64,000 nucleotides of DNA, taken from assembly GCF_020711195.1 (NCBI RefSeq), contig NZ_JAJFAT010000011.1, positions 1 through 64,000 of the forward strand. The letters run 5' to 3'. The notes below the pieces were generated by a model. The model had not been told where the DNA came from and did not search any database. It saw only the letters and a list, made by a program, of their open reading frames with translations. The translations under genes and the position numbers were made by a program. The stretch's first letter is position 1, and each line of letters starts with the position of its first letter. The stretch is from Halanaerobium polyolivorans. GTDB lineage: Bacteria > Bacillota > Halanaerobiia > Halanaerobiales > Halanaerobiaceae. Below are positions 54,024 through 64,000 of the stretch, in pieces.

Positions 54024-55145
54024 TCATACATTAAGTGCGTCTTTTATTTTTTTTAAAAAACTTTTATGCTCCGGGTTTATTTCTTCACCACTTATTTCAG
54101 CAAATTTAGCCAGTAATTCTTTTTGTTCATTATCAAGATTTTTAGGTATAATAACTTTTACCTTAATATATTGATCACCACGGCCATAGCCATTGAGATG
54201 AGAAATACCTTTATTTTTTAATCTGAATGAAGTTCCTGGTTGGGTACCTTCAGGAATATCAAATTGAACTTTACCTTCTAATGTAGGGACTTTTATCTTG
54301 TCACCTAAGGCAGCCTGAACAAAGCTTATCGGTACCTCACAGTAAAGATCATCTCCTTTACGATCAAATATTTCGTGATCTTGAACATCGATAATTATAT
54401 ATAGGTCTCCTGCTGGTCCACCTTTTTCTCCAGCCTGACCTTCCCCGGCCATTCTTAAACGAGTTCCGGTGTCAACACCTTCAGGAATATTAACGGTTAA
54501 TTTGCGTTTTTTACGAACTTTACCTGAACCATTACATTTAGTACAAGGTTCAGAGATTATTTTACCTTCACCTCTACAGGTCGGACAAACCCTACTTTGA
54601 GTAAACTGACCAAAAGGAGTCTGTTTACTGGTTCTAACCTGACCCTGACCATGACAATCTGGACAGGTTTTTACATCTGAGCCAGGTTCTGCTCCACTAC
54701 CATCACAGCGGTCACATTCTTCTTCACGGGGCAGCCTAATTTCTTTTTTACCACCAAAAGCAGCTTCTTCAAAAGAAATTTCCATTCTATATTGAAGATC
54801 TGCACCACGTTTTGGTCCATTTTGTCTTCTACTGCCACCACCAAAACCAAACATGTTGAATAGGTCGTCAAGACCACCAAAACCACCACGAGCAAAGTCA
54901 TCAAAGTTAAAGTCATTATCATTGATACCAGAGTGGCCATATTGGTCATAACGAGCTCTCTTATCAGGGTCACTCAATATCTCATAAGCTTCAGAAATCT
55001 CTTTAAATTTATCAGATGTATCTTCTCCATCCTGGTTCATATCAGGATGATACTTTTTTGCCAATTTACGATATGCTTTTTTAATTTCACTTTGATCAGC
55101 ATCTCGGCTTACACCAAGTATTTCATAATAATCTTTTTGAGCCAT
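54024..55145 (-). CDS. dnaJ: Chaperone protein DnaJ
   Basis: DnaJ is the DnaK co-chaperone. The 373-residue, class I protein has the J domain with KYHPDMN near residue 34, a Gly/Phe linker (about 72-105), four zinc repeats [24 protein letters not shown] and CTKCNGSG (about 140-210), and the C-terminal substrate domains. It is the last gene of hrcA-grpE-dnaK-dnaJ. Confidence 0.98.
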   Translation of the reverse strand: MAQKDYYEILGVSRDADQSEIKKAYRKLAKKYHPDMNQDGEDTSDKFKEISEAYEILSDPDKRARYDQYGHSGINDNDFNFDDFARGGFGGLDDLFNMFGFGGGSRRQNGPKRGADLQYRMEISFEEAAFGGKKEIRLPREEECDRCDGSGAEPGSDVKTCPDCHGQGQVRTSKQTPFGQFTQSRVCPTCRGEGKIISEPCTKCNGSGKVRKKRKLTVNIPEGVDTGTRLRMAGEGQAGEKGGPAGDLYIIIDVQDHEIFDRKGDDLYCEVPISFVQAALGDKIKVPTLEGKVQFDIPEGTQPGTSFRLKNKGISHLNGYGRGDQYIKVKVIIPKNLDNEQKELLAKFAEISGEEINPEHKSFLKKIKDALNV

Positions 55146-55231
55146 CTTAAAGTCACCTCTCTAAAAAAAAAGATAAACAGTTATAGGGAGAGCCTAACTC
55201 CCCCTTTAACTGAGTTTATATCTTATTTTAA

Positions 55232-57097
55232 TTATTTCTCTTCGTCTTCATCTACTTCTTCATAGTCTACATCTACTGTATTGTCATCTTCACTACTTTC
55301 TGTTTGCGCTCTTCCTTGTGCTCCGGGCTGAGCTCCAGCTGCTCCAGCACCAGCTTGAGCACCTTCTGCCTGACTATAAAGCTCAGAGCTTAGTTCTGTC
55401 AATTCTTCAGTTAAAGCTTCCATTTTAGCCTTAATTTCATCAATATCATCACCTTCTAATGCCTTCTCAAGTTCATCTTTTGCTGCTTCTACTTTATCTT
55501 TGATTTCAGCAGGAACTTTATCTCCAGCATCTTTGAGGGTTTTTTCTGTTTGATGAACAAGTGCATCTGCTTCATTGCGAGTTTCAATTTTTTCTACTCG
55601 TTTTTTATCTTCTTCTTCATGTTCTTCTGCATCTTTAACCATCTCTTCAATTTCTTCTTCAGATAAACCACTTGTAGACTTGATTGTGATATTTTCTGAA
55701 TTACCAGTTCCTTTATCTTTAGCAGATACATGGACAATTCCGTTTTTATCAATCTCAAACTCAACCTCAATTTGTGGTACTCCACGAGGTGCAGGTGGAA
55801 TATCTGTTAATTGGAAACGGCCTAATGTTTTATTATCTTTGGCCATTTTTCTTTCACCCTGCAGAACATGAATATCTACACTTGTTTGATTATCACTTGC
55901 AGTTGAGAATATTTTACTCTTTGAGGTAGGAATTGTAGTATTTCTTTCAATCAATTTAGTAAACACTCCACCTAAGGTTTCAATACCTAATGATAGTGGT
56001 GTTACATCAAGTAATACTACATCATCAACCTCACCAGAAAGAATACCTCCCTGAATTGCTGCCCCAACAGCAACAACTTCATCAGGATTAATACCTTTAT
56101 GAGCATCTTTACCGATTAGATCTTCAACAGCTGACTGAACAGCTGGAATTCTAGTTGAACCACCAACCAGGATAACCTCATCAATATCGGAAGATTCCAT
56201 ACCTGCATCACTTAAAGCCTGACGGGCAGGTTTCATTGTATCTTCGATTAAGTCACTAATTAGCTTTTCAAATTTAGCTCTAGTTAAATCTATATCTAAA
56301 TGCTCAGGACCTGATTCTGTCTGAGTGATAAATGGCAGATTAATATTAGTTTGTTTAACACTAGAAAGCTCTATTTTTGCTTTTTCTGCAGCATCTTTAA
56401 GTCTTTGTAAAGCCATTTTATCTTTTCTAAGATCAATTCCGGTAGAATTTTTGAATTCATCAGCTAAATATTGAATAATTCTTTGGTCAAAATCATCTCC
56501 ACCTAAGTGGTTATTACCACTGGTAGCAATTACCTCAAAAACTCCATCCCCTATATCAAGAATAGAAACATCAAAGGTACCTCCACCAAGGTCATAAATT
56601 AAAATTGTTTGTTCTGATTTATCATCAAATCCATATGCTAATGAAGCAGCAGTTGGTTCATTAATTATTCTTTCAACTTTCAAACCGGCAATTTTACCTG
56701 CATCTTTTGTTGCCTGACGCTGACTATCAGTAAAATAAGCTGGTACAGTTATTACAGCTTCATCTACTTCTTCACCTAAATATTCCTCTGCATCTCTTTT
56801 TATTTTCTGCAAAATCATAGCAGATATTTCTTGTGGTGTATATTTTTCTTCATTAAGCTCAACACTATGATCTGATCCCATTTCTCTTTTAATAGAGGTT
56901 ACTGTTTGATCAGGATTAGTTATTGCCTGACGTTTAGCATGTTCACCTACAATTCTTTCTCCCTTTTTAGAATAAGCGACAACAGAAGGAGTTGTTCTTC
57001 CACCCTCTTTGTTTGGAATAACAGTAGGTTCTCCACCTTCCATTACTGCTACACAAGAATTTGTAGTTCCTAAGTCAATACCTATAACTTTACCCAT
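55232..57097 (-). CDS. dnaK: Chaperone protein DnaK (Hsp70)
   Basis: DnaK is an ATP-driven chaperone. The 621-residue protein has the ATPase domain with [17 protein letters not shown] at the start, the phosphate loops [11 protein letters not shown] near 175 and [11 protein letters not shown] near 315, the linker [19 protein letters not shown] (in part) near 365, and the substrate domain. The C-terminus is acidic with an Ala/Gly-rich linker. The length is normal for Firmicutes. It sits 91 bases after grpE. Confidence 0.98.
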   Translation of the reverse strand: MGKVIGIDLGTTNSCVAVMEGGEPTVIPNKEGGRTTPSVVAYSKKGERIVGEHAKRQAITNPDQTVTSIKREMGSDHSVELNEEKYTPQEISAMILQKIKRDAEEYLGEEVDEAVITVPAYFTDSQRQATKDAGKIAGLKVERIINEPTAASLAYGFDDKSEQTILIYDLGGGTFDVSILDIGDGVFEVIATSGNNHLGGDDFDQRIIQYLADEFKNSTGIDLRKDKMALQRLKDAAEKAKIELSSVKQTNINLPFITQTESGPEHLDIDLTRAKFEKLISDLIEDTMKPARQALSDAGMESSDIDEVILVGGSTRIPAVQSAVEDLIGKDAHKGINPDEVVAVGAAIQGGILSGEVDDVVLLDVTPLSLGIETLGGVFTKLIERNTTIPTSKSKIFSTASDNQTSVDIHVLQGERKMAKDNKTLGRFQLTDIPPAPRGVPQIEVEFEIDKNGIVHVSAKDKGTGNSENITIKSTSGLSEEEIEEMVKDAEEHEEEDKKRVEKIETRNEADALVHQTEKTLKDAGDKVPAEIKDKVEAAKDELEKALEGDDIDEIKAKMEALTEELTELSSELYSQAEGAQAGAGAAGAQPGAQGRAQTESSEDDNTVDVDYEEVDEDEEK

Positions 57098-57188
57098 TTT
57101 ATCTTCCTCCTTAAAAATTCTATACCATTTTTTATAAGTTTTATCTAAATTTATTAATAACTATAATTTAAAAAGATTTAACAACACT

Positions 57189-57815
57189 TTAAACAGCGAC
57201 CCTAACCATAGCTGGTCTAATAACTCTTCCCTCGATCATAAAGCCTTTTTGCATTACATCTATTACAAGTTCTTTATCAAGCTCCTCTTCAGCTTCAACC
57301 TTCATAATAGCTTCATGAAACTCGGGATTAAATTCTTCACCTTCAGCCTCAATTTCTTCTATTCCTTCATCTGAAAAAGCCTTTAAGAATTGCTTATATA
57401 TCATTTCTACCCCACTATAGAATTCAGAATCACTATCTTCAGCCTTTAATGCCCTTTCAAAATTATCAAAAATTGGCAGCAGACTGGAAGCAAGTTCTAT
57501 TTTACCCTGAATAGTCATTTCAGCTTTTTCTCTCTGACTTCTTTTGCGATAATTAACAAAATCAGCCTGAAGTCTCTGCAATCTATTTAATAGATCATCA
57601 ATTTCTGCATCCAATTCTTCAATCTTTTGGTTTTTCTCCCTTAATTCATCTACTAATTCTTCTCTAGTTAGTTCTAATTTAACATCTCCTTCTGCAGAGT
57701 TATTTTTAGAACTATTTAAATCTTCTTCAGCCTTATTTGTTTTTTCTTCTTGATTATTAAAATTTTGATTTTCAGTGTTTTGCTGATCTTCTTTTTCTTT
57801 GTTCACACAAATCAC
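57189..57815 (-). CDS. grpE: Nucleotide-exchange factor GrpE
   Basis: GrpE drives ADP release from DnaK. The 208-residue protein has a disordered acidic N-terminus, a long coiled coil (about 55-115, LRLQADFVNYRKRSQ region), and the C-terminal beta domain ending VIRPAMVRVAV. GTG 57815 overlaps the hrcA stop as GTGA; a second GTG three codons later is also possible, so the exact start is not certain. Confidence 0.95.
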   Translation of the reverse strand: MICVNKEKEDQQNTENQNFNNQEEKTNKAEEDLNSSKNNSAEGDVKLELTREELVDELREKNQKIEELDAEIDDLLNRLQRLQADFVNYRKRSQREKAEMTIQGKIELASSLLPIFDNFERALKAEDSDSEFYSGVEMIYKQFLKAFSDEGIEEIEAEGEEFNPEFHEAIMKVEAEEELDKELVIDVMQKGFMIEGRVIRPAMVRVAV

Positions 57816-58861
57816 CCACTCGCTTTAGAAATTAAGTTGCCTAATATATCAGAAATTACATCAACCGAAGAAATAACTCTTGGATATTCCATTCGGGTTG
57901 GTCCAATAACACCAATCTTACCCACTGCTCTATTTGAAATATAGTAAGTTGCTACTACAAGTGAGCAGTTTTTAATATCTTCTAATTCATTTTCTTGACC
58001 AATTTTTATCTCTAAATCCTGGTTAGAAATACTGTTAATAATTTTTTTCAGCATTTCTTCCTGATCAAGCAATTTGAGCATTTTTTTCAATCTCTCCAAA
58101 TCATTAAATTCGGGCTGTTCTAAAATATAGGAAGTACCACCCAAATAAACTTTAACTCCATCAGGCTCAAAAGCTCCTTCTAACTCATTATAAAATTGCT
58201 TAAATAAATCTACTGACAGGTCTAATTTTGCCAGCAGCTCTTTTTCTAAACTATTTAAGTAATTAAGATCAAGCTCAGATAAAAGCTTATTTTCCAATTT
58301 ATCACTTAAAAAGCTGTTTAAATAAGAAATTTTTCGAGCAGATAAGCTCTGCTGCAATTTAATAATTTTGTTATTGACCATTCCTGTATCGGTAACCAGA
58401 ACAACCAATAAAGAGTTATTTTCTAACTGCATTATTTCAACTTTTTTTAACCTACTAACTTGAGTTTTCGGTTCACTTACTAAAGCAGTATAATGAGTAA
58501 TATTTGAAAGCATTTTAGCCATACCAGAAATAATGTCCTGGACATTTTGTAGATCCTGATATAAATCCTCAATATTTTTAATTATTCCACTAACATCCTG
58601 TTCTTCTCTTCTAATCAATTCATCAACATAATATCGGTAACCTTTATCAGAAGGTATCCGGCCAGCAGAAGTATGAGGCTGTTCTAGATAGCCTAAATCT
58701 TCTAAATCAGCCATTTCATTTCTGATAGTTGCAGGACTTACATCCAGACTATATTTTTTTGCAAGAGTTCTTGAACCAATCGGAGATGCAGAAATTATAT
58801 GCTCCTGAATGATGGCCTGCAGTATTCTTTTTTTTCGTTTGTCAAGTTCTTCAACCATCAT
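57812..58861 (-). CDS. hrcA: Heat-inducible transcription repressor HrcA
   Basis: HrcA represses the heat-shock operon by binding CIRCE. The 349-residue chain has the winged helix (RILQAIIQEHIISASPIGSR and VSPATIRNEMADLEDLGYL in part, about 12-75) and the C-terminal HrcA domain (IGPTRMEYPRVISSVD near 325). It is the first gene of hrcA-grpE-dnaK-dnaJ. Two ATGs in tandem start it (58861 and 58858); either fits the GAGG ribosome-binding site. Confidence 0.96.
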   Translation of the reverse strand: MMVEELDKRKKRILQAIIQEHIISASPIGSRTLAKKYSLDVSPATIRNEMADLEDLGYLEQPHTSAGRIPSDKGYRYYVDELIRREEQDVSGIIKNIEDLYQDLQNVQDIISGMAKMLSNITHYTALVSEPKTQVSRLKKVEIMQLENNSLLVVLVTDTGMVNNKIIKLQQSLSARKISYLNSFLSDKLENKLLSELDLNYLNSLEKELLAKLDLSVDLFKQFYNELEGAFEPDGVKVYLGGTSYILEQPEFNDLERLKKMLKLLDQEEMLKKIINSISNQDLEIKIGQENELEDIKNCSLVVATYYISNRAVGKIGVIGPTRMEYPRVISSVDVISDILGNLISKASG

Positions 58862-58875
58862 TTCTCACCTCTTTT

Positions 58876-58902
58876 TTAGCACTCGCTTAACGAGAGTGCT
58901 AA
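58876..58902 (-). promoter_or_regulatory. CIRCE operator (HrcA binding site)
   Basis: The sequence TTAGCACTC, 9 bases, GAGTGCTAA is a perfect CIRCE consensus with a 9-base spacer. It lies between the hrcA promoter and the start codon, where HrcA is known to bind. Confidence 0.97.
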
Positions 58903-58913
58903 CAGCTAATAAT

Positions 58914-58942
58914 AAAATAACATATTGATATTTTTTTGTCAA
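58914..58942 (-). promoter_or_regulatory. Promoter of hrcA-grpE-dnaK-dnaJ
   Basis: On the minus strand a perfect TTGACA (58937-58942), 17 bases, then TATTTT (58914-58919). The -10 box is weaker than usual. The CIRCE site lies just downstream of the expected start. Confidence 0.75.
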
Positions 58943-58967
58943 ATAATAATCTGAATTATTTTCTAAT

Positions 58968-60122
58968 TTATTTTAAAAAAACCAGAAAAACTTCGTTTGC
59001 CAATAGTTTTCCTTTTGCTGTCAAATAAAGACGATTATTACTCTCTGCTAAGAGAGATTTGTTTTTTAGTTTATCCACCGAATCTCGGTAAAGATTATTA
59101 AAATCTTCTTTAAAGTTTAAATAAAACTGATGTAAACTTAAACCAGCTCTAGTTCTTAGAGCCAGAAAACAATATTCGGCCATCCTGTCTTCTTTAGTTA
59201 AAAAATTTATCTCTCTTTCTACTTTTTGATCTGCTAAAAAACTTTTTAAATATTTATTTAGATCAGCCCTATTTTTATATCTTATTTTACCATTAAAAGC
59301 AGCTGCACCTGGACCTAAAGCAAGATAGCTATTATAACGCCAGTATAGATAATTATGTTGAGCTCTATAACCACTTTTGGCAAAATTAGATATCTCATAA
59401 TTATTATAACCTGCTTTTAAGAAGAAGTTCTGGGCAAAATTATACATTTCTGCATCAATTTTATCAGCTGGCAGTTTAAATTCACCTTTTTCTAATCTCT
59501 GATAAAAGGGTGTTTGTTCATGAATTTCGAGATTATATAAAGAAATATGGGGTGGATTAAAAGAACTTAGGATTTCTAAATCCCTTTTAAATTCTTCCCC
59601 ACTTTGTTCAGGTAGAGCAAAAATCAAATCCAGACTATAATTACTAAAGTACTTTTTGAGCAATTTAATTGAGTCAATATTTTTCTCTCGACTGCTATTT
59701 CTACCTAAAAAATCTAAAAATTTATTATTAAATGATTGAATACCCAAACTGATGCGATTGACTCCCGCTCTTTTATAAGCGATAATTTTTTCTTCACTTA
59801 AAGAAAGGGGATTAGCTTCGATTGTTATTTCTGCAGTTGGAGGAAGTTGAAAAGAGCTTCTTATTTTTTTAAGCAGGGCAAATATTTTTTCACCACTAAT
59901 TAAAGATGGTGTTCCTCCACCTATATAAATTGAACGCAGTAATTTATTATCTACAGATTTAATTAAAGACTCTAATTCCTGAAAAAGGGCGGCCCAATAC
60001 AGGTCCACCCTTTTTTTATCATATTCAACTGAATAAAAATCACAGTATGGACATTTAGAAAGACAAAATGGGATATGAATATAGAGAGCTGAAGCTTCAT
60101 TAAATCTAATTTCTTTACTCAT
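58968..60122 (-). CDS. hemW: Radical-SAM protein HemW (heme chaperone-like)
   Basis: HemW is the CPO-like radical-SAM protein thought to carry heme. The 384-residue protein has [18 protein letters not shown] near residue 15, with the CxxxCxxC cluster motif, then [10 protein letters not shown] near 68. HemW lacks the features of real coproporphyrinogen oxidase, so the old name is often wrong. ATG 60122 lies 7 bases after AAAGG and overlaps the lepA stop by 8 bases. The lepA-hemW-hrcA order is conserved. Confidence 0.93.
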   Translation of the reverse strand: MSKEIRFNEASALYIHIPFCLSKCPYCDFYSVEYDKKRVDLYWAALFQELESLIKSVDNKLLRSIYIGGGTPSLISGEKIFALLKKIRSSFQLPPTAEITIEANPLSLSEEKIIAYKRAGVNRISLGIQSFNNKFLDFLGRNSSREKNIDSIKLLKKYFSNYSLDLIFALPEQSGEEFKRDLEILSSFNPPHISLYNLEIHEQTPFYQRLEKGEFKLPADKIDAEMYNFAQNFFLKAGYNNYEISNFAKSGYRAQHNYLYWRYNSYLALGPGAAAFNGKIRYKNRADLNKYLKSFLADQKVEREINFLTKEDRMAEYCFLALRTRAGLSLHQFYLNFKEDFNNLYRDSVDKLKNKSLLAESNNRLYLTAKGKLLANEVFLVFLK

Positions 60123-61902
60123 CTTCATGCCTTTCTAGAACAGTCATAAATGCTTCCTGAGGAATTTCCACACTACCAACCTGTTTCATTCTTTTTTTAC
60201 CTTCTTTTTGCTTTTCAAGCAGTTTTCTCTTCCTACTTACATCTCCACCATAACATTTTTGCAAAACATTTTTTCTAACGGCAGGAATGTTAACTCTGGC
60301 GATAATCTTTCCGCCAACTGCTGCCTGAATCGGTACTTTAAACATATGACGTGGAATTACCTCTTTTAATTTCCTAGTTAATGCATTACCACGCTGATAA
60401 GAATTTTCTTCATGGACTATGGTAGATAAAGCATCAACAACTTCTTTATTAACTAAAATATCAAGTTTAACAAGCTTCGATTCTTTATAACCTTCAAACT
60501 CATAATCAAGGGTTGCATAACCCCTGGTTCTTGATTTTAACTGATTAAAAAAGTCTGTAATAATTTCACTTAAAGGCATTTCATATTTTAAATTAACCCT
60601 GTCTTGATTTACATACTGCATATCTTTAAATTCACCGCGGTTTTCCTGACATAATTCCATTGCCTGACCAACATACTCTTCAGGTAGGTGAATCTCTGCA
60701 GTAACAAAAGGTTCTTTTATTTTTTCGGTTTCAGATGGGTCTGGAAATAAGGCGGGGTTTTCTATTTCTAATTCTTCCCCATTTTTCTTAATTATCTTAT
60801 ATTCTACACTTGGAGCTGTAATTACTAAATCAAGATCATATTCTCTTTCCAGCCTTTCCTGAATTACTTCCATATGAAGTAGGCCTAAAAATCCACAGCG
60901 AAAACCAAAGCCAAGTGCTTCTGAGGTTTCGGCTTCAAAAGTAAAAGAAGCATCATTTAACTGCAGTTTTTCTAAAGCCTCTTTTAAAACTTCATAATCA
61001 GCATTATCTGTTGGGTATAAACCACTGAAAACCATCGGTTTAACCTTTTTATATCCGGGTAGAGCTTTATCTGCAGGTCGATCTTTTTTGGTTATCGTAT
61101 CACCAACTCTACAATTACGAACATCTTTTATACCAGCAATAATATAACCAACCTCACCAGAACTTAATTCATCTTTTTCTTTCATATCAGGGGCAAAAAA
61201 TCCTACTTCATCTACCTCATAACTCTTTTTATTAGACATTAGTAAAATTATATCATCTTTTTTAACAGAACCTTCTACAATTCTAACATAGGCGATAACA
61301 CCCTGATAAGAATCATAAAAAGAATCAAAAACTAAAGCACGAAGTGGTTCATTACCTCCTGCATATGGGGCAGGAACCCTTTCGATAACAGCATCTAAAA
61401 TTTTATCAATATTGGTACCATCTTTAGCACTTGCTAAAATTGCTTCATCTGGATCGATACCAATATCCAGCAGCTGTTCTTTTACCATATCTGGGTTGGC
61501 AGCCGGTAAATCAATTTTATTGATTACAGGAATAATCTCCAAATCATGTTCTAAAGCTAAATAAATATTGGCCATGGTTTGAGCCTCTACACCCTGGGCA
61601 GCATCAATAACCAAAAGAGCTCCCTCACAGGCAGCAAGACTTCTTGATACTTCATAGGAAAAGTCAACATGGCCTGGTGTATCAATTAAATTAAGTTCAT
61701 AACCCTGATAATCAATTGTAACAGCCTGAGCCTTAATAGTTATTCCTCTTTCTCTTTCTAAATCCATTTTATCTAATACCTGAGCCTGCATATTTCGATC
61801 TGTAATTGTATTTGTAAACTCCAGCATACGATCAGCCAGGGTAGATTTCCCGTGATCAATATGAGCAATTATGCAAAAGTTTCTTATCATATCAGTCTGC
61901 AA
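60115..61902 (-). CDS. lepA: Translation elongation factor 4 (LepA/EF4)
   Basis: LepA is a ribosome-dependent GTPase. The chain has G1 [14 protein letters not shown]3 [12 protein letters not shown] and G4 NKIDLP, then domain 2, domain 3 and the LepA-specific C-terminal domain ([22 protein letters not shown] in part). A longer frame starts at 61965 but lies over the promoter, so I reject it. I chose TTG 61902, which has GGAGG six to eight bases upstream and begins LQTDMIRNF, giving 595 residues. ATG 61890 is the alternative. Confidence 0.95.
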   Translation of the reverse strand: MQTDMIRNFCIIAHIDHGKSTLADRMLEFTNTITDRNMQAQVLDKMDLERERGITIKAQAVTIDYQGYELNLIDTPGHVDFSYEVSRSLAACEGALLVIDAAQGVEAQTMANIYLALEHDLEIIPVINKIDLPAANPDMVKEQLLDIGIDPDEAILASAKDGTNIDKILDAVIERVPAPYAGGNEPLRALVFDSFYDSYQGVIAYVRIVEGSVKKDDIILLMSNKKSYEVDEVGFFAPDMKEKDELSSGEVGYIIAGIKDVRNCRVGDTITKKDRPADKALPGYKKVKPMVFSGLYPTDNADYEVLKEALEKLQLNDASFTFEAETSEALGFGFRCGFLGLLHMEVIQERLEREYDLDLVITAPSVEYKIIKKNGEELEIENPALFPDPSETEKIKEPFVTAEIHLPEEYVGQAMELCQENRGEFKDMQYVNQDRVNLKYEMPLSEIITDFFNQLKSRTRGYATLDYEFEGYKESKLVKLDILVNKEVVDALSTIVHEENSYQRGNALTRKLKEVIPRHMFKVPIQAAVGGKIIARVNIPAVRKNVLQKCYGGDVSRKRKLLEKQKEGKKRMKQVGSVEIPQEAFMTVLERHEDE

Positions 61903-61936
61903 ATAGCTTCCTCCTCTAAAATTTAATGCTGTTGTA

Positions 61937-61965
61937 ATTATAACACCACCATATTTTATAATCAA
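61937..61965 (-). promoter_or_regulatory. Promoter of lepA-hemW
   Basis: On the minus strand TTGATT (61960-61965), a 17-base spacer and a perfect TATAAT (61937-61942). It rules out the longest lepA ORF start. Confidence 0.85.
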
Positions 61966-61997
61966 GCATATAGAGATTAAAAAAGACTTTTTAACCC

Positions 61998-62026
61998 TTG
62001 CATTTTATAAATTTACATGTTAAAAT
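61998..62026 (+). promoter_or_regulatory. Promoter of rpsT
   Basis: TTGCAT (61998-62003), a 17-base spacer and TAAAAT (62021-62026) on the plus strand, diverging from the lepA promoter. The leader before rpsT is about 55 bases. Confidence 0.7.
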
Positions 62027-62088
62027 TGTAATGTTGCAAATCAAGTCTGAAATTATAAATATCCATTATCAAGAGGGGGTGAAGTTAG

Positions 62089-62349
62089 ATGCCTATTATT
62101 AAGTCTGCAAAAAAGAGAGTTAAAGTTACAGAAAAGAAGACTGCTCAAAATCGCGAATGGAAAAATAAACTTAAAACAGCCATCAAAGATTTTGAAAATG
62201 CAGTTGAAACAGGGAATAAAGAAGAAGCAGAAGAACAGTTAAGAGAGACTATTAAGGTCATCGATAAGGCTGTATCACGCAATATAATTCATAAAAATAA
62301 CGCAGCCCGCAAAAAATCCCGCCTCACAAAAATGTATAATAATATGTAA
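62089..62349 (+). CDS. rpsT: 30S ribosomal protein S20
   Basis: S20 binds 16S rRNA and is an early assembly protein. The 86-residue basic protein starts PIIKSAKKRVKVTEKKTAQNRE after Met and ends KNNAARKKSRLTKMYN, both family signatures. Its ribosome-binding site is a strong GAGGGGGTGA. It is the only plus-strand gene in the window, diverging from lepA and converging on holA. In spore formers gpr and spoIIP lie between rpsT and lepA; here they are absent. Confidence 0.98.
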   Translation: MPIIKSAKKRVKVTEKKTAQNREWKNKLKTAIKDFENAVETGNKEEAEEQLRETIKVIDKAVSRNIIHKNNAARKKSRLTKMYNNM

Positions 62350-62379
62350 ATAAAAAAGATAGCTATCTTTTTAATTTTG

Positions 62380-62411
62380 AAAACTCATCCAGCTTGGATG
62401 GGTTTTTTTGT
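62380..62411. terminator. Bidirectional terminator between rpsT and holA
   Basis: CTCATCC, loop AGCTT and GGATGGG (62384-62402) form a 7-base stem with one G-T pair. TTTTTTTG follows on the plus strand and TTTTC on the minus strand, so it can end both converging genes. Confidence 0.85.
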
Positions 62412-62413
62412 TT

Positions 62414-63421
62414 TTAATAGTTGATTGCTTTAATTATTATCATTTCTAAAGCAGTATTTTGATCTGGATAATAGCCTGTTAAGAAATGATAATTAGCAGT
62501 TAAGATTTCTTCTAAGATCTTTTCCAATTCTAATTGAGTGAAATTCCTAGATCTCTGCAGAGCTTTTTTAACAGGATAGGGATGTTTATTTATTTTTTTG
62601 GCAATTTCTTTATTGTTTTTTGTAAACTGACTGTAAAACTTAACCTGCATCAATAATTCAATTTGATTTGCCAACATTGTTAATAAATATAGCGGATATA
62701 CCCCTTTGTTCAGCATTTCCTTAAGACTTAAAAGAGCTTTATCAGTTTTCTTCTCTCCGATCAGATCTAAAAAAGCAAAGATCTCTTCATCTTCTATAAA
62801 TCTTTCCCGACTGATTAAATCTTTTATATCATAATATGATATTTTTTCTTTATCAGGAAATCGAGTAACTATTTTCTCGATTTCAGCGGCAAGAATCTCT
62901 AATTTGTTGCTGAACATATTCTCTAAGACTTTAATTGACCTTTTGTCAATTTTTTTATTATATTCTCTAAAGCGGCTGACAATCCATTTGTCTAAATTAG
63001 AGTATTTAGGAGCTTTAAACTCATGATAACTGCCCTGTTTTTTTATTCTTAAATATAATTTTTTTCTTTTATCTAATGGCTCAGGACTCAAAATTAATAA
63101 AGAGGTGCTTTCAGCTAAATTTTCAAGCAAAGCAATAAACTTTTCTGCTTCTTTTTTATCAAAAGAATCAGCTGCTTCTAAATGAGAAATCACAAATCTT
63201 TTTTCACTGCCCAAAGGTGGAGTTTGAACTGCACTCTTTAACCTTTTTAAATAATCTTCTCCCGGCTGAACAAAGGACAAATTAAAATCTTTAATTTCCT
63301 CATCCACAAATTTATCGATAAACTTTTGCTTGAATTCTTCTCTAAGATAATTGTCTTCTGAACAAATATAATATAATTTTTTTAATTTATTCTCATTGGC
63401 TATAAAGCTTTGAACTTCCAT
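62414..63421 (-). CDS. holA: DNA polymerase III subunit delta
   Basis: HolA opens the beta clamp during loading. The 335-residue protein is of the usual size. A segment like YYICSEDNYLREEFKQKF at the start and VISHLEAADSF near residue 80 fit the N-terminal domain; the helical C-terminal domain is typical (KKINKHPYPVKKALQRSRNF near 280). Its place after comEC and next to rpsT matches B. subtilis yqeN. Similarity is moderate, as usual for this family. Confidence 0.9.
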   Translation of the reverse strand: MEVQSFIANENKLKKLYYICSEDNYLREEFKQKFIDKFVDEEIKDFNLSFVQPGEDYLKRLKSAVQTPPLGSEKRFVISHLEAADSFDKKEAEKFIALLENLAESTSLLILSPEPLDKRKKLYLRIKKQGSYHEFKAPKYSNLDKWIVSRFREYNKKIDKRSIKVLENMFSNKLEILAAEIEKIVTRFPDKEKISYYDIKDLISRERFIEDEEIFAFLDLIGEKKTDKALLSLKEMLNKGVYPLYLLTMLANQIELLMQVKFYSQFTKNNKEIAKKINKHPYPVKKALQRSRNFTQLELEKILEEILTANYHFLTGYYPDQNTALEMIIIKAINY

Positions 63422-63515
63422 AGTCTGTCCCCCAAAAAAAAATTTAATTACTTCTTATCTCATATCTTATCATAAATAATCAAAATACCGCAAACAATCT
63501 GCTTGAATTTAACTC

Positions 63516-64000
63516 TCAATTTAGAAAAGAACTGATCTTTAAAGTATTTCCATCAGTTTTCACCACTACTGCACCAGCTTGATCAGTTCGAAAATATTTG
63601 ATTTTTCTCTGCTCCAAATTTTTTAGTACTTCTTCTGCCGGATGATTAAAGTTGTTTCTTCCCACCGGAATAACTGCTAAATCAGCCTGAATAGCATCTA
63701 AAAAGAAAGGACTGCTGGAAGTGTTGCTGCCGTGATGGCCCACTTTTAAGACATCAATTTTACCTGGTTGATGTTCTTTAATTATTCTTTCTTCACCACA
63801 GCTGTATAAATCACCGGTAAAAATAAAGCTGCGGCTGCCATATTCTAATAAAAAAACGAGAGAATTTTTATTTTCATCTCTATAAATTATATCTTGAGGA
63901 GGATTTAAAAAATCAAGCCTGCAGTCTGCAATATTTAAAAAATTATTTTCTGAGAGATAAAACAAATTTATAGCTTGATTATTTTCAGTATAGTCAATAA
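63516..64000 (-). CDS. comEC: ComEC C-terminal metallo-beta-lactamase domain (partial, runs off the window)
   Basis: The frame is open to the right edge of the window, so only the last 160 or so residues are seen. They match the MBL domain of ComEC, the DNA-uptake channel: RSFIFTGDLYSCGEERII, VLKVGHHGSNTSSSPFFLD and NHPAEEVLKNLEQR. The order comEC-holA-rpsT is as in B. subtilis, which supports the call over a free-standing hydrolase. The membrane part must lie beyond base 64000. Confidence 0.85.
   Translation of the reverse strand, partial: IDYTENNQAINLFYLSENNFLNIADCRLDFLNPPQDIIYRDENKNSLVFLLEYGSRSFIFTGDLYSCGEERIIKEHQPGKIDVLKVGHHGSNTSSSPFFLDAIQADLAVIPVGRNNFNHPAEEVLKNLEQRKIKYFRTDQAGAVVVKTDGNTLKISSFLN

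Noticed and set aside
54671-54973. 100-residue minus-strand ORF inside dnaJ
   Set aside because: It is an alternative frame of dnaJ with low-complexity sequence.
61903-61965. 21-residue N-terminal extension of LepA
   Set aside because: It overlaps the -10 and -35 boxes and precedes the ribosome-binding site.

Overview
The window reads as a stretch of chromosome from an AT-rich, anaerobic Firmicute. The most likely group is the Halanaerobiales (Halanaerobium-like), judged from gene order, protein style and strongly A/T codon use; this assignment is an inference, since no 16S gene is present. Almost every gene is on the minus strand. The only convincing plus-strand gene is rpsT. I see no insertion sequence, prophage, CRISPR array or clear island: this is conserved housekeeping DNA, and the interest lies in its regulation, fusions, missing genes and junctions.

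Layout from left to right. (1) 1-5.5 kb: a sulfur and tRNA-thiolation operon (Rrf2 regulator, cysteine desulfurase, mnmA), then yigZ, rarA and 5-formyl-THF cyclo-ligase. (2) 5.5-5.8 kb: a 6S RNA gene on the minus strand. (3) 5.9-10.3 kb: aspS, hisS and a membrane-anchored PpiD-like chaperone fused to a TPR region. (4) 10.3-18.2 kb: MBL hydrolase, dtd, rel, apt, recJ and ubiB. (5) 18.3-21.4 kb: yajC-lepB-secD-secF, an export cluster. (6) 21.4-25.8 kb: ruvC-ruvA-ruvB-queA-tgt, with a strong promoter and a LexA-like operator. (7) 25.8-27.7 kb: yebC, a pair of unknown small genes and RNase P RNA. This is the junction between two blocks that lie apart in Bacillus subtilis. (8) 27.7-37 kb: nif3, a CAU tRNA, rpoD, dnaG, dgt, ppsR and glyQS. 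(9) 37-48 kb: a long operon running phoH, HD-phosphohydrolase, ybeY, a DgkA-PAP2 fusion, a CNNM protein, a DUF3048 lipoprotein, cdd, era, mgtE, deoC, recO. (10) 48-54 kb: a small membrane protein, floA, nfeD, yqeY, HIT, mtaB, rsmE. (11) 54-62 kb: the heat-shock operon hrcA-grpE-dnaK-dnaJ with a perfect CIRCE operator, plus hemW and lepA. (12) 62-64 kb: rpsT, holA and the 3' part of comEC, which runs off the end.

The genes serve translation quality control and tRNA modification (mnmA, dtd, tgt, queA, mtaB, lepA, ybeY, era), DNA repair (ruvABC, recJ, recO, rarA), protein export and folding (secDF, yajC, lepB, PpiD-like, DnaKJ-GrpE, FloA/NfeD) and stress control (rel, 6S RNA, HrcA, a LexA-like site). 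Several sporulation genes that normally sit in these clusters (gpr, spoIIP, yqfC, yqfD) are absent from their usual positions. This fits a lineage that has lost, or moved, its sporulation programme, yet several sites resemble sigma-H promoters.

I did not find a convincing new defence or mobile system. The best leads are the PpiD/TPR fusion without a parvulin domain, the DgkA-PAP2 fusion, the group of sigma-H-like promoters, a promoter with a built-in dyad beside the 6S gene, and the unknown gene pair beside rnpB.
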